Source: Gammaproteobacteria bacterium (GTDB lineage Bacteria > Pseudomonadota > Gammaproteobacteria > DSM-16500). Taken from it: a stretch of 64,000 nucleotides of DNA. The position numbers were made by a program, and so were the translations under genes. This document shows positions 41,765-50,933 of this stretch, in pieces. The stretch is taken from assembly GCA_031291175.1 (NCBI GenBank), contig JARLJO010000047.1, positions 62,001 through 126,000 of the forward strand, written 5' to 3'. The notes below the pieces were generated by a model. It was given only the letters and a program-made list of their open reading frames with translations. It was not told where the DNA came from and did not search any database. Numbering within the stretch: position 1 is the first letter of the stretch; every line of letters starts with the position of its first letter.

Positions 41765-43360
41765 CTATTTTTGACGTGGTAAGTGCTTTTTAGCAGCTAT
41801 GCTCGCTTCATTCTCCTCTGTGCTTTGCTCTCTTTTTTCTTGCTTCACCTCACTCACCGCAGCTGAGCTTGACTGACTGGATATCACCGAAGGCGGTGTG
41901 AAATTAAAATCAGGTTCAAAGTCTTCAAAAACTGGCGTGGTAACGCTTAAACTTTCGCGCATTTTTTTGGTTGAGGTATTAAAAACAGCATCATTTTCTT
42001 CCGGAGCAGAAATCCTGCCTGTACTGACCAGTTGAAGATGACTCAAACCTTTGACCGTGAAATTTTCATAAAAATCCAATGCATTATAATTTGAAAAATT
42101 GTTGCCTTGATACTGATTAGACTCTCCCCATGTTTGCACGAGTGCATTCGACAAATCCACACCATGCACATGAAAGTATTCCAACACTTCATACACATTT
42201 GATAAACTCGGTCCATAATGCATGCTATAAAGCGTTAATGCTTTAAATTCACCGTTTAAAATTTGAATTTCGCCCGCAAAAAACAATGGTGCCTGCGCAT
42301 TCATTGAAGAATGGGCAAAGCGATCTGCAATTTCAAAATGATCAAACAACGATATCTCGCCTTTTAGATTGATAGTGAAAGCCACATAATCCGTTTTCTC
42401 ATGTGACACTCTGTCTCTTGTATCACATAACTTGAATTCGTTATTCAATTCACGCTCATAGAATTTACCATTCCTGATGATAACTCGGTGAGCATCACGC
42501 TCGGTGGGGGATAAAAAACGCGTATTCTCATTAACATCTTTCTCTTTTGCGCGCTGACTGACAGTCAATATTTTACCTCGAACACTGGCCAGTGCTAAGC
42601 GAGCCAAGTGACGCCAATGGTATTTGGCTTTTTTATTTGCTCTAAGGGGATCGGGTAAATTAACCATTTTTCTCGGCGATTTGCCGGGAATATATTCAGG
42701 GTCAAGCTTACGTTTGGCTATTCTTAAATTCATTAATCGCAGAATTCTTTTTTCGTCATCGGTATCTAAAATCGCTGACATCAGTTTGATAGCTGATTTC
42801 CTGGCAATCATAATATTTTTTTGCTCGGCGCTACTTTCATCGGCCGATAACAGCGCAGAAGAGCGGAGATAGATGTCATACGCCACATCCAGTCGGTGAC
42901 CTAGTGTCATTTCAACTTGCTCGCTCACCTTACTCAATAATTCCACCAAAACTGCATCTGAAATGGCTAAAGGTTCTACTGGCTTTATTGCTTGCAATGC
43001 TCTCTTTTTTGTTTCACAAAGCACGAGCAGATCCGTTAGTCTCGAATCGAAGAAATCGTAAAAAAATATTTCTTTTTTAATAGCACTTATCAGATATTTA
43101 TAACCATTGATATTATGCAAAAGTGCAGACAAAGCATAACAAAGGCCTGCCTTATAAATTTTTTCTGTGCCAAATACGCCACGTGTGTTTCTTTCAAATC
43201 TTTTGCCCAGCTTTAAGAGAAATTCGGCTTGATCCAGATCGTTATGGCCTTCATACATTTCATACAATGCAAAATCTCTTTTTCCCAATGATTTTTTTAT
43301 TGACGCAAGATCAGGATAAACACCTGATGTAATCAGTTCGGCAATTTCAATTTTTGGCAT
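41765..43360 (-). CDS. effector-like protein, paralogue of the next gene
   Basis: The 531-residue protein is not assigned to a known enzyme family. It is homologous along its length to the adjacent gene. Both start MPK followed by a helical domain (SLGKRDFALYEMY...). Both share a central block with AHSSMNAQAPLFFAGEIQI and later LYSMHYGPS. I recall this HSS..AGEI..SGHY.P-type motif from Legionellales secreted proteins; this is memory, not a search. The C-terminus is Glu/Lys-rich (EVKQEKREQSTEENEASIAA), an E-block-like pattern. AGGAT precedes the ATG. No signal peptide or membrane segment. Confidence 0.82.
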   Translation of the reverse strand: MPKIEIAELITSGVYPDLASIKKSLGKRDFALYEMYEGHNDLDQAEFLLKLGKRFERNTRGVFGTEKIYKAGLCYALSALLHNINGYKYLISAIKKEIFFYDFFDSRLTDLLVLCETKKRALQAIKPVEPLAISDAVLVELLSKVSEQVEMTLGHRLDVAYDIYLRSSALLSADESSAEQKNIMIARKSAIKLMSAILDTDDEKRILRLMNLRIAKRKLDPEYIPGKSPRKMVNLPDPLRANKKAKYHWRHLARLALASVRGKILTVSQRAKEKDVNENTRFLSPTERDAHRVIIRNGKFYERELNNEFKLCDTRDRVSHEKTDYVAFTINLKGEISLFDHFEIADRFAHSSMNAQAPLFFAGEIQILNGEFKALTLYSMHYGPSLSNVYEVLEYFHVHGVDLSNALVQTWGESNQYQGNNFSNYNALDFYENFTVKGLSHLQLVSTGRISAPEENDAVFNTSTKKMRESLSVTTPVFEDFEPDFNFTPPSVISSQSSSAAVSEVKQEKREQSTEENEASIAAKKHLPRQK

Positions 43361-43380
43361 ACGTTATCCTGTTTTTTTAA

Positions 43381-45066
43381 TTATCTTCGAGTCGGCGTGA
43401 ATTTATGATCTATTCTATCAGAATCATCTTGATCATTCTGAACCAGCTCAACTTTTTTTGCAGCGCCGAAAAGCGTTGTTTTATTCTGGCCATCAGAATA
43501 TATTTTAGGCGATTCTTTTTCATTCAAGGACGTAAAATCAGCCCAATCCTCATCTTCAAAAGAAAATTCCCGGGGGCTCACTGACGCGCTCGCACTGGAC
43601 TCAACATCCTCTTGAGAAGTCGATGCGACACTATCAAAATCTGAAAAATCAGCCCAATTATCGGTACTGGATGGGGTGTCAGCGCGTGCGGATGAACTCA
43701 TTTCCACACGCTCATCGCTATCTGCCTGATTTAACTGACCAAGCGTAGCATTGGGCTTATTTGCGATTTGTGGATTATTAAAAAAGTCCAAAGCATTATA
43801 CTTCATCGCTTCCGTCTGTTCCTCTCCCGTGGCAAATGAAGCTAAATTAACCACGGCATTCGATATATCAATGTGCTGGTATTTAAAATAAATCAACGCT
43901 TGCAACACCTGGTGATTAGTCGGTCTATAATGCCCGCTATAAGGCGTCAATTCTTTTAGTTGCCCATTCTCAATTCGGATTTCGCCCGCTGCATAGACTG
44001 AGGCTTGAGAATTAAGCGATGAATGTGCGAAAGGCTTTTCAAGTCCAAAATGACTGAAGATGGAAAGTTCACCTTTTGAATTAATGACATAGGCGGCCAT
44101 ACCGTCATGACCATGTGAGATATTTTTTTTGGTATCGAATAGATGAAAATCATTGGCGGGATCACGTGCATAAAATTGACCCTGATAGATGTGCACGCGA
44201 AACCCATCACGTTCTGCCGCTGTCAGCTGGACAATAGATTCGTTCTTGTCTTTCTCTCTTGCTTTATCATTGACTTCTAACAGCGCACCACGAACTACCG
44301 CTTTGCCATAGTCTTTTACCTGCTGCCATCGATCACCGTTATTATTGGATCTTAACAGTACTGGCGTTTTATTTGGGATAAACTCAGGCTGAGTGTGTTT
44401 TGTGGCTTGCCTTAGCTTCATTGACTCTTCAATTTTTTTATCGGTGTCGACATTGAGCACCACTTTCAGAAAATCAAAAGCTTTTTGCTTCAATTCGGAA
44501 TAGATTATTTTATTTGAATCTGTTTCTTTTGGATTTTGTAACAGTGACTGACATTTTAAATAAATTTCATATTGCGCATCCAGACGCTCTGCCAATACTT
44601 TATCGCTATAGGTATAAGCGCTATCGACTAATGATTGTAAATCGTCACGGAGGTTTGGGTAAAGCTCAACTTTTGCAGATTTTATTTGATCTATCCGTTG
44701 TTGCGCTAAATTTATTGCGTCGGTAACACGAGCATCTTCAATGTCATCTTTAAAAATAATATCTTCTACCAGACGCACTATCTCGGCATAACTTTTTAAA
44801 GCCAGAGACGGTGGAAACGTTTTTGCCGCCATGGCATAACAAAATAATGCAGGATATATTTTTGCGAACCCAAAATTGCCACGACTGTGATTTTCGAGAT
44901 ACGCGCCTAACATCATAAAAATTTCAGCGGGGGTTTTATCGGGGTTTTCTGCGAGCAATTTTTGATGTTGGCGATGACCTTTTTTTCCAAGCGATAGTTC
45001 AATGTCGGCCGGCGGGGTGGGCGATTCTTTGTTATTCAGCAAGTCAGTGATATCGGATTTTGGCAT
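43381..45066 (-). CDS. effector-like protein, paralogue of the downstream gene
   Basis: The 561-residue protein begins at ATG 45066 (MPKSDITDLLNN) after GAGGTG; the frame opens seven codons earlier. It shares with its neighbour the helical N-terminal half and the block SHG...AYVINSKGELSIFSHFGLEK, then AHSSLNSQASVYAAGEIRI and LTPYSGHYRPTNHQVLQAL. The C-terminal 130 residues are Ser/Asp/Glu-rich with repeated W-A-D-F segments (NWADFSDFD, DWADFTSL), which are acidic and likely disordered. The two genes are 20 bases apart and arose by tandem duplication. The role is unknown; a secreted effector is inferred. Confidence 0.83.
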   Translation of the reverse strand: MPKSDITDLLNNKESPTPPADIELSLGKKGHRQHQKLLAENPDKTPAEIFMMLGAYLENHSRGNFGFAKIYPALFCYAMAAKTFPPSLALKSYAEIVRLVEDIIFKDDIEDARVTDAINLAQQRIDQIKSAKVELYPNLRDDLQSLVDSAYTYSDKVLAERLDAQYEIYLKCQSLLQNPKETDSNKIIYSELKQKAFDFLKVVLNVDTDKKIEESMKLRQATKHTQPEFIPNKTPVLLRSNNNGDRWQQVKDYGKAVVRGALLEVNDKAREKDKNESIVQLTAAERDGFRVHIYQGQFYARDPANDFHLFDTKKNISHGHDGMAAYVINSKGELSIFSHFGLEKPFAHSSLNSQASVYAAGEIRIENGQLKELTPYSGHYRPTNHQVLQALIYFKYQHIDISNAVVNLASFATGEEQTEAMKYNALDFFNNPQIANKPNATLGQLNQADSDERVEMSSSARADTPSSTDNWADFSDFDSVASTSQEDVESSASASVSPREFSFEDEDWADFTSLNEKESPKIYSDGQNKTTLFGAAKKVELVQNDQDDSDRIDHKFTPTRR

Positions 45067-45544
45067 TATCATCACCTCTTTCAACATCTTGAAACTATAT
45101 TCTTAGTATAGGCGAGGTTAGAATTTTTGCTGTTTTGGGAGGAATAGTTAAATTATACCATGAGAGTTTTATTGAATTTTTGCCGAGCATTGTCAAATAA
45201 CGTTATAACAGCTTGATTTAAATCGATATAACTTACATTATTTTGCTACTGCAGAAATAAGATAAAAATATATTTATCGAAATATCATATAGTTAAGAAA
45301 TCGATATCTCTGCTTTATTCACTTTCACAGTTAGTAGCTTTGTTGAATAAATCAGGAAATAGTCTTGTCGTTCCCGCACAGGCGAGAAGAAATGACGCAA
45401 ACCGTATCGTTTTTGAATCTTTAAAAACCAAGAACTTGCTCTTACTTACGTTAGCGGTTCCATTGCTCACCGAGCAATAAACCCTATGCTACAATAAGAA
45501 ATGGTTAATTTTAAAATTTGAAAACCAAATCAATAGGGATGTCT
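45067..45544. other. 478-bp gene-free region with a single IS903-like end
   Basis: 45336-45353 reads AGCTTTGTTGAATAAATC, a near copy of the IS903-type inverted repeat, followed by TCTTGTCGTTCCCGCACAGG as in the element at 8620. No second end is seen nearby. A TACAAT at 45490-45495 may be the -10 box for the next gene. No coding sequence is seen. Confidence 0.5.
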
Positions 45545-47563
45545 ATGCCAAACCTCGATATGGATCAAAAAATTGCCGTCATCTCCCGACATCCTTGTTT
45601 TGCCAGTTTAAATCCCGATGAGGTCGCAACCCTTGCTAACCTATTCACAGAAAAAGAAGTCTCAAAAGACACTGACATCGTCAAGCAAGACGCATTAGTC
45701 GATGCTATTTATTTAATCGTACACGGCAAAGCGGAAGTGAAACTCACCGTATCACAAGACGATATCAAGCAAACGAATGTTGTTGCCGTCTTATCAGACG
45801 GTGAAGCCATTGGTCTTAGCGACATTGGATTTTATTCCTCATCAGGCAAACGCTCTGCAACCGTCACCGCTATTTCAGATATAGATTTATTACAACTCGA
45901 TCTCCCACGTCTGGATGCCTTTTTAAAAGACCATCCGCATATCAATGCAAGCATGCAAAAAAATTCTGAAATTATGCTGCGCATGCAACTCATCAAGAAA
46001 GCAGCACCATTTGCTAAAATCAGCATGGATAACCTGCGCTGGCTAGCAGAACAAGTGACAAGCATACAGATTGAAGCACAGAAAAATATATTCCACAAAG
46101 GGGACATCGGTGATAATTGCTATTTAATTGAATCCGGCGAAATCGAAATTTATATGCCTGAGGCAAATGATAGCGAAGTATCGATTGCCAAGCTGTCCAA
46201 ACCCATGGTCTTTGGGGAGGCCGCCTTACTACTCAATCTGCCTCGTACAGCTTCCGCACGCGCGATCCAGGATGCCAAATTGCTAGTCTTAAGCCGCGAT
46301 GCATTAGAACACATCACGAAGGCAGAAGGACGCACTGCAGATACACTGGAAAACCTGGTTAAACTACGCAGTCGTCCTTTGCGATTGCCTTACATAGATA
46401 TTTATGAAAATAAAACCAATACCAATGAAACAGTCATCACACTGAAAAATAATAAAACGAACAGTTATTTCCGCCTACAGGAAGAAGGATTATTTATCTG
46501 GAATATGTTAGATGGAAAACACACGTTGCGTGATATTACGCTTGCCTTTAATCGTGAATATCAAATCTTTGACTCGGCCATGGTTTTGGATTTCATTATG
46601 GATCTTGACCAGGAAGGTTTTATTGAAGATCTCACCAATAAAGAACAAGAACAAAAAAATCAACCCTTGTGGATGAAAGCCGTTTCCCGCATGCAAAAAC
46701 TCCTGGAAATCAATATCAGCTTTAGCAATGTAGACGCCTGGGTTACCCGAACTTACGATAAATTTTTTCGTTATTTTTTCAATCCCGTTTTTTTATGGCT
46801 ATCCGTCGCTATAATAGCAATAGCCTTCATTTTATTCGTTGCAACTTTCAATCAACATATTGAGTTATTCAGAAAAACATCTAATTCTGGCTGGTTAATT
46901 ATACTTGCCGTTATCATGATTAATTTTTCTATTGTGCTACATGAGCTGGCACATGCGTTTATGACAAAATATTATGGGAAAAAGGTAGCGAACTTTGGTG
47001 TAGGGTGGTTCTGGATAGGACCTATCGCATTTTGTGATACCAGTGACATGTGGCTCGCGGATAAAAAGCAACGTGTTGCTGTGGATTTTGCGGGTATCTT
47101 CGTTGATTTAGTGACAGGTAGCATTGCAAGCCTTGCTATTTTACTGGTAACCAACCATTTCCTTATTATATTTTTATGGCTAATTGCTTTTTATAAATAT
47201 TTAATGGCATTTGTGAATTTGAATCCTATCCTCGAATTTGACGGTTATTACATATTAATGGATGGGATGGGTAAAGATAATTTACGAGAATCCGCTTTGA
47301 TGTGGCTAATTAAAGAGTTTCGCCATATATCGAGCAAACCCAAATTATTATTAGAACATAAACCAGAAATAATCTATTGGATAGCGTGTTTACTCTATAT
47401 CAGTTTAAATATTGTTATGAATTATTATGTCATTAACATCCTGCTTGCCGGTGTTCTTCACACCACACATCCGGCACTTACCTACTTATTAACGCTCTTT
47501 GCTGTAGGCCTTTCATTAATCGCGGTATGGGGAAAAATCAAGAAAAAACTCAATATGGCGTAA
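45545..47563 (+). CDS. cNMP-binding / PqqD-like / M50 metalloprotease membrane protein
   Basis: The 672-residue protein starts at ATG 45545 after TAGGGA. Two cyclic-nucleotide-binding-like domains come first (about 20-140 and 150-275; IFHKGDIGDNCYLIESGEIEI is the second's core). A PqqD-like winged-helix segment follows near 290-375 (NNKTNSYFRLQEEGLFIWNM, DGKHTLRDITLAFNREY). A membrane-embedded M50 (site-2-protease-like) domain comes last, with zinc motif HELAH at 466-470 and the third ligand in NPILEFDGYY (Asp566). PqqD-like domains often bind peptide leaders. Two tiny paralogous peptides are encoded just downstream. The family acts on peptides or membrane proteins; the substrate is unknown. 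Confidence 0.88.
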   Translation: MPNLDMDQKIAVISRHPCFASLNPDEVATLANLFTEKEVSKDTDIVKQDALVDAIYLIVHGKAEVKLTVSQDDIKQTNVVAVLSDGEAIGLSDIGFYSSSGKRSATVTAISDIDLLQLDLPRLDAFLKDHPHINASMQKNSEIMLRMQLIKKAAPFAKISMDNLRWLAEQVTSIQIEAQKNIFHKGDIGDNCYLIESGEIEIYMPEANDSEVSIAKLSKPMVFGEAALLLNLPRTASARAIQDAKLLVLSRDALEHITKAEGRTADTLENLVKLRSRPLRLPYIDIYENKTNTNETVITLKNNKTNSYFRLQEEGLFIWNMLDGKHTLRDITLAFNREYQIFDSAMVLDFIMDLDQEGFIEDLTNKEQEQKNQPLWMKAVSRMQKLLEINISFSNVDAWVTRTYDKFFRYFFNPVFLWLSVAIIAIAFILFVATFNQHIELFRKTSNSGWLIILAVIMINFSIVLHELAHAFMTKYYGKKVANFGVGWFWIGPIAFCDTSDMWLADKKQRVAVDFAGIFVDLVTGSIASLAILLVTNHFLIIFLWLIAFYKYLMAFVNLNPILEFDGYYILMDGMGKDNLRESALMWLIKEFRHISSKPKLLLEHKPEIIYWIACLLYISLNIVMNYYVINILLAGVLHTTHPALTYLLTLFAVGLSLIAVWGKIKKKLNMA

Positions 47564-47569
47564 AACACC

Positions 47570-47602
47570 CCTTAATCTGGAAAATTTCTCTCCAGATTAA
47601 GG
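47570..47602 (+). terminator. terminator after the cNMP/PqqD-like/M50 gene
   Basis: CCTTAATCTGGA pairs perfectly with TCCAGATTAAGG over a nine-base loop, followed by AGATCATTTTAATT. It lies seven bases after the stop codon. It also faces the converging small gene on the minus strand. Confidence 0.7.
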
Positions 47603-47622
47603 AGATCATTTTAATTGATGCA

Positions 47623-47772
47623 TTAACCCATCGAACCACCAGCTGATTTACTCTTCCTGTTTTCTAGTTTTGCTCCCAGTTTTCCTTGCTTCCTGGCATC
47701 CGGTTTGACATCCAGTTTCTTATCTTGAGCTTTTGATACATCAGCTGCTTGAGATTTATTTAGTTCTTTCAT
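47623..47772 (-). CDS. small Lys-rich peptide, 49 aa (paralogue of next)
   Basis: The 49-residue peptide starts MKELNKSQAADVSKAQDKK and ends with GAKLENRKSKSAGGSMG. AGAGGG lies at a good distance before the ATG. It is similar to the next peptide at the start (MKE), at the DQDKK/AQDKK block and over the last 17 residues (KLGAKLExRKSKSAG). Very hydrophilic, rich in Lys, with no signal peptide or Cys. Retained similarity with separate ribosome sites supports two real genes. The function is unknown. They converge with the PqqD-like/M50 gene, which raises the idea of a substrate relation. Confidence 0.65.
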   Translation of the reverse strand: MKELNKSQAADVSKAQDKKLDVKPDARKQGKLGAKLENRKSKSAGGSMG

Positions 47773-47846
47773 TTTATAGCCCTCTTAATGAAAAAGTTTT
47801 TCCCTTTCTGTATAACACTCTTAATCTTTTCACTCTGATCAATTCA

Positions 47847-48005
47847 TCAGCCAGCCGATGTGCCAGCTGATTTACTCTTTCTATCTTCCAGTTTAGCTCC
47901 CAGCTTTTTACGCTTTGATGCGTCACGATTAACGTCATTGATCTCTATTTTCTTATCTTGATCTTTTGAGAATTTCGAATCTTGAGGCTTAATTTGTTCT
48001 TTCAT
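47847..48005 (-). CDS. small Lys-rich peptide, 52 aa (paralogue of previous)
   Basis: The 52-residue peptide starts MKEQIKPQDSKFSKDQDKK and ends GAKLEDRKSKSAGTSAG. CCGGAGGATAAGTC before the ATG is a strong ribosome site. It resembles the preceding peptide most at its C-terminal half, ending in a small-residue tail (SAGTSAG versus SAGGSMG). The pair looks like a tandem duplication, 74 bases apart. Not recognised; candidates include a nucleic-acid-binding basic peptide or a processed peptide. Confidence 0.65.
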   Translation of the reverse strand: MKEQIKPQDSKFSKDQDKKIEINDVNRDASKRKKLGAKLEDRKSKSAGTSAG

Positions 48006-48374
48006 GACTTATCCTCCGGTTGAATAGTTATTTAACTCACTTTTTCAGTATAGCTCATTATTGCTTCAATATTAGCTTGTTCATACAAAATAACACATAA
48101 AAAGGCTGCAAATATAAGTGAATATTCAATAAGATATAAAAGAGACATTAAACTTTTTTATCAAGAAAAAATTTTCTTTTGCATAAAACAAATCATAAAA
48201 AATATTTTTAATACAATCAAAAGAATAAAAACGCTTTATATTTTAAAAAAATAATGCTGAATGAATACAAAAAGTTAATAAAATCCCGTTACTTTTTATT
48301 TTTTTCGCCTTAATCCCAGGTTAAGATTGGCGCGATAAAATAGGCTTTGCATCCTCTTCTCATTGGAGTACTGA
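48006..48374. other. 369-bp AT-rich intergenic region
   Basis: It separates the divergent small peptide genes and the amino-acid permease, so promoters for both directions must lie here. It is very AT-rich with long A and T runs between 48100 and 48300. No gene or convincing hairpin is seen. Confidence 0.4.
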
Positions 48375-49823
48375 ATGAAGAAATCAGCTACCGCCATTAC
48401 CTTAGTCATGATTAACGTGGCCGCGATTGGGTCGTTGAATAATTTACCCTCTCTGGCAACAGCAGGATTAAGTTCCGTGAGTTATTATCTTATAGCTGCT
48501 TTACTATTCTTTGTTCCTTACTCTTTAATTAGCGCAGAACTTTCCTCAGCCTATACCACAGAAAGTGGTATTTATGTTTGGGTCAAAGAAGCCTTTGGCC
48601 GCCAATGGGGATTTATCGCGATATGGTTACAATGGCTAGAAAATATTTTTTGGTATCCCACTATTTTATCTTTTATTGCAGCAACTTTATGTCATTTTAT
48701 TGATCCTGCATTAGCGAGCAATAAAACTTATAATGTTGTCTCGACATTAGGAATCTATTGGTTGCTAACAGGTGCCAATTTGCTGGGGATTCGCGCGTCC
48801 AATTTAATCAGTGTAATTGGCTCATCCATTGGTATTTTAATTCCTGGAGTGATTCTGATTATACTGGGTCTCGCCTGGTTTGGATCAGGTCACTCAACCA
48901 CTTTAACGCTCCATTGGAAAGATTTAGCCCCTGATTTACATGGCATACAAAATCTTGCATTTTTAGTAGGTATTGCACAAACCCTGGCGGGGCTTGAAAT
49001 GTCATCGGTGCATGCTGGTGTCGTTAAAAATCCACAGCGTGCCTATCCTCTGGCGATATTGATTTCAGCATTAGTCGTCTGCGGTCTCTCTGTATTTGGC
49101 AGCCTTGCAATCGCCGCCTTAGTCCCCGCTCATCTTATTGATATAAATGATGGTGTCACCCAAGCTGTAATGGCTTTTTTTCAGCATCAAAATGTGTATG
49201 TGACTGACTTTATCATAGCACTCATTGTCATTGGCGGAATGACAGCAGCCAACGCCTGGATATCAGGCCCATCGAGTGGTTTAGTGCAAGCGGCTGAAGA
49301 TAAATGTATTCCTAAATATTTTAAAAAAGCGAATGCGCAAGGTGCATCCATGCCGGTCTTGATTACCCAAGGATTACTTGTTTCCGTATTTTGTGGTGCT
49401 TTTGCCTTAATGCCAACGGTGACTAGCGCCTATTGGTTGTTAACCGCTATTGCAGGGCAACTTTATCTTGCTATGTATGTTTTGATGTTTGCAGCTGCCA
49501 TAAAATTACGTCGTAAAAAAGATTACCATTACAAAATAGGCGGTGTGAAAACTACTGTTTCTATTGCTTTGTTTGGTGGGATGGGTTGTATCGCTTTTAT
49601 CTGCATTGGCTTTATACCACCTGCCAGTTTAAACATAACGGGGTTTTCATCCTATTACATCATACAAGCGAGCGCCTTTATCGTTATGTTGTTACTGCCG
49701 GTTTTTATTTTTAAGCTGACACAAAACCATTATGCTAAAAATGCTAAGCTAGCCGTGAGAGCTTATCGCAATGATGCGATCATGAAAGATAATGCTGCGA
49801 TTCCTTTGTATAAATCAAAATAA
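48375..49823 (+). CDS. APC-family amino acid permease
   Basis: The 482-residue protein has about 12 hydrophobic segments. It resembles the glutamate/GABA-antiporter and YjeM-like branch of the APC superfamily: MINVAAIGSLNNLPSLATAGL in helix 1 (broken helix), the helix 2-3 region YSLISAELSSAYTTESGIYVWVKEAFGRQWGF, and LAGLEMSSVHAGVVKNPQRAYP in helix 6. Likely imports or exchanges amino acids at the inner membrane, a common need in intracellular bacteria. TTGGAG lies before the ATG. The substrate is not resolvable from sequence. Confidence 0.9.
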   Translation: MKKSATAITLVMINVAAIGSLNNLPSLATAGLSSVSYYLIAALLFFVPYSLISAELSSAYTTESGIYVWVKEAFGRQWGFIAIWLQWLENIFWYPTILSFIAATLCHFIDPALASNKTYNVVSTLGIYWLLTGANLLGIRASNLISVIGSSIGILIPGVILIILGLAWFGSGHSTTLTLHWKDLAPDLHGIQNLAFLVGIAQTLAGLEMSSVHAGVVKNPQRAYPLAILISALVVCGLSVFGSLAIAALVPAHLIDINDGVTQAVMAFFQHQNVYVTDFIIALIVIGGMTAANAWISGPSSGLVQAAEDKCIPKYFKKANAQGASMPVLITQGLLVSVFCGAFALMPTVTSAYWLLTAIAGQLYLAMYVLMFAAAIKLRRKKDYHYKIGGVKTTVSIALFGGMGCIAFICIGFIPPASLNITGFSSYYIIQASAFIVMLLLPVFIFKLTQNHYAKNAKLAVRAYRNDAIMKDNAAIPLYKSK

Positions 49824-50095
49824 AATAATTACCTGAGAGCCAGCCTATGCGTTTTTGTTTACTTAAGTAATAGGCTGATTTAACACGACATTTACAGATA
49901 GTTGCTGTTATCTTTGTTAAGAAAGCTTATAATGATTTTTGTATTATTTAGCCTTGCATCTGACAACTCTTTTTCATCCTCACGACAAACAAACTAGCAA
50001 AATAAATGCATTTTCAAGAAGTAATGGCAAGAAAATCCGCTCATAGACAAATAGACGATTTAAATATTGATTAACCTTCAGTGGAGAAATACCCC

Positions 50096-50653
50096 ATGAA
50101 AATATCATCTCTTGTTAAGACTGTTATCGCTGTTACCTCTTTAGCTTGTTGTTCCATGACATATGCTGGCACGCTATCACCTGCGGATGCGGATATCGTA
50201 TCTGCCATCCATTCGAAGTTTGCGGCGGACAACACCGTGGCTAATTTAAAAGTAAACGTTACCAGTCACGAAGGCATCGTTACCTTATCTGGCAAAATCA
50301 ATACGGACGTTGAAGCTAGCAAATTGATTGAAATTGCAGAATCTGTTCCTGGTGTGAAAGACGTTGATGCGCCTAAACTCACGCCTAAGAAAAGTGAAAA
50401 TTCATTTAAAGATTCTGAAATAACCGCCAAAGTGAAGGGCACGTTTGTACGCGAAAAATTATTTGGCGATAAAGATGTGCCAGTGATGAGTGTGAATGTG
50501 ACAACGACTAATGGTGTTGTTTATTTAACAGGGACTGTTGATAATCAGGCGGAAGCAGATAATGCAGTGAAATTGGCGAAATCGATTCATGGGGTTAAGA
50601 GTGTTAACTCTAAAGTGGTTATTAAAACTGTTACTCAAGCTGGGGTAAAATAA
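50096..50653 (+). CDS. periplasmic BON-domain protein (OsmY-like)
   Basis: The 185-residue protein starts at ATG 50096 (MKISSLVKTVIAVTSLACCS), with a signal peptide ending near TYAG. Two BON domains follow: residues about 35-95 (IHSKFAADNTVANLKVNVTS...GIVTLSGKI) and about 110-180 (ITAKVKGTFVREKLF...GVVYLTGTVDNQAEA). BON domains bind phospholipid and OsmY-type proteins protect the envelope in stress. Cys residues in the signal region (LACCS) could suggest a lipobox, but the +2 context is weak. Confidence 0.9.
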   Translation: MKISSLVKTVIAVTSLACCSMTYAGTLSPADADIVSAIHSKFAADNTVANLKVNVTSHEGIVTLSGKINTDVEASKLIEIAESVPGVKDVDAPKLTPKKSENSFKDSEITAKVKGTFVREKLFGDKDVPVMSVNVTTTNGVVYLTGTVDNQAEADNAVKLAKSIHGVKSVNSKVVIKTVTQAGVK

Positions 50654-50933
50654 CCGTATTGTTGGGTTTCGTGCCTCAACCTAACCTACATTTTGACTGA
50701 TATATGATAAAAATCATGATTAGAAAATGTGTGTGTGTGATTTAGCAAGGGTTCGCGGACACGCCCCCACAAAAAGCGTGGGGGTCTTAGTCCGTGCTAC
50801 TTGCTGCATCGGAGTTCTCGGTGCAATGAGCCAATGTAAATATGTTCTTTGTAAATGTTCTTTTCGCTTCAATGAAGCGTAGGTTGGGTTGAGCGCTTTT
50901 CGCGAAACCCAACATCCTTAGCAAGAGCATGCA
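50654..50933. repeat. intergenic region with dispersed repeats and a GC-rich hairpin
   Basis: It holds GTTGGGTTTCGTGCCTCAAC (50663 on), a CGTAGGTTGGGTTGAGCG...CGAAACCCAAC copy (50878-50911), and a CCCCCAC/GTGGGGG hairpin at 50764-50784. 50810-50830 is an inverted near-copy of 62964-62984 (one mismatch). No gene is seen. The CCAACC hairpins may terminate both flanking convergent genes. Confidence 0.7.

Noticed and set aside
41392..41793. 133-aa plus-strand and 103-aa minus-strand open frames over the 48-bp array
   Set aside because: Both frames exist only because 48 is divisible by three. The translation is a monotonous repeat, there is no ribosome site, and the first part is dispersed palindrome.
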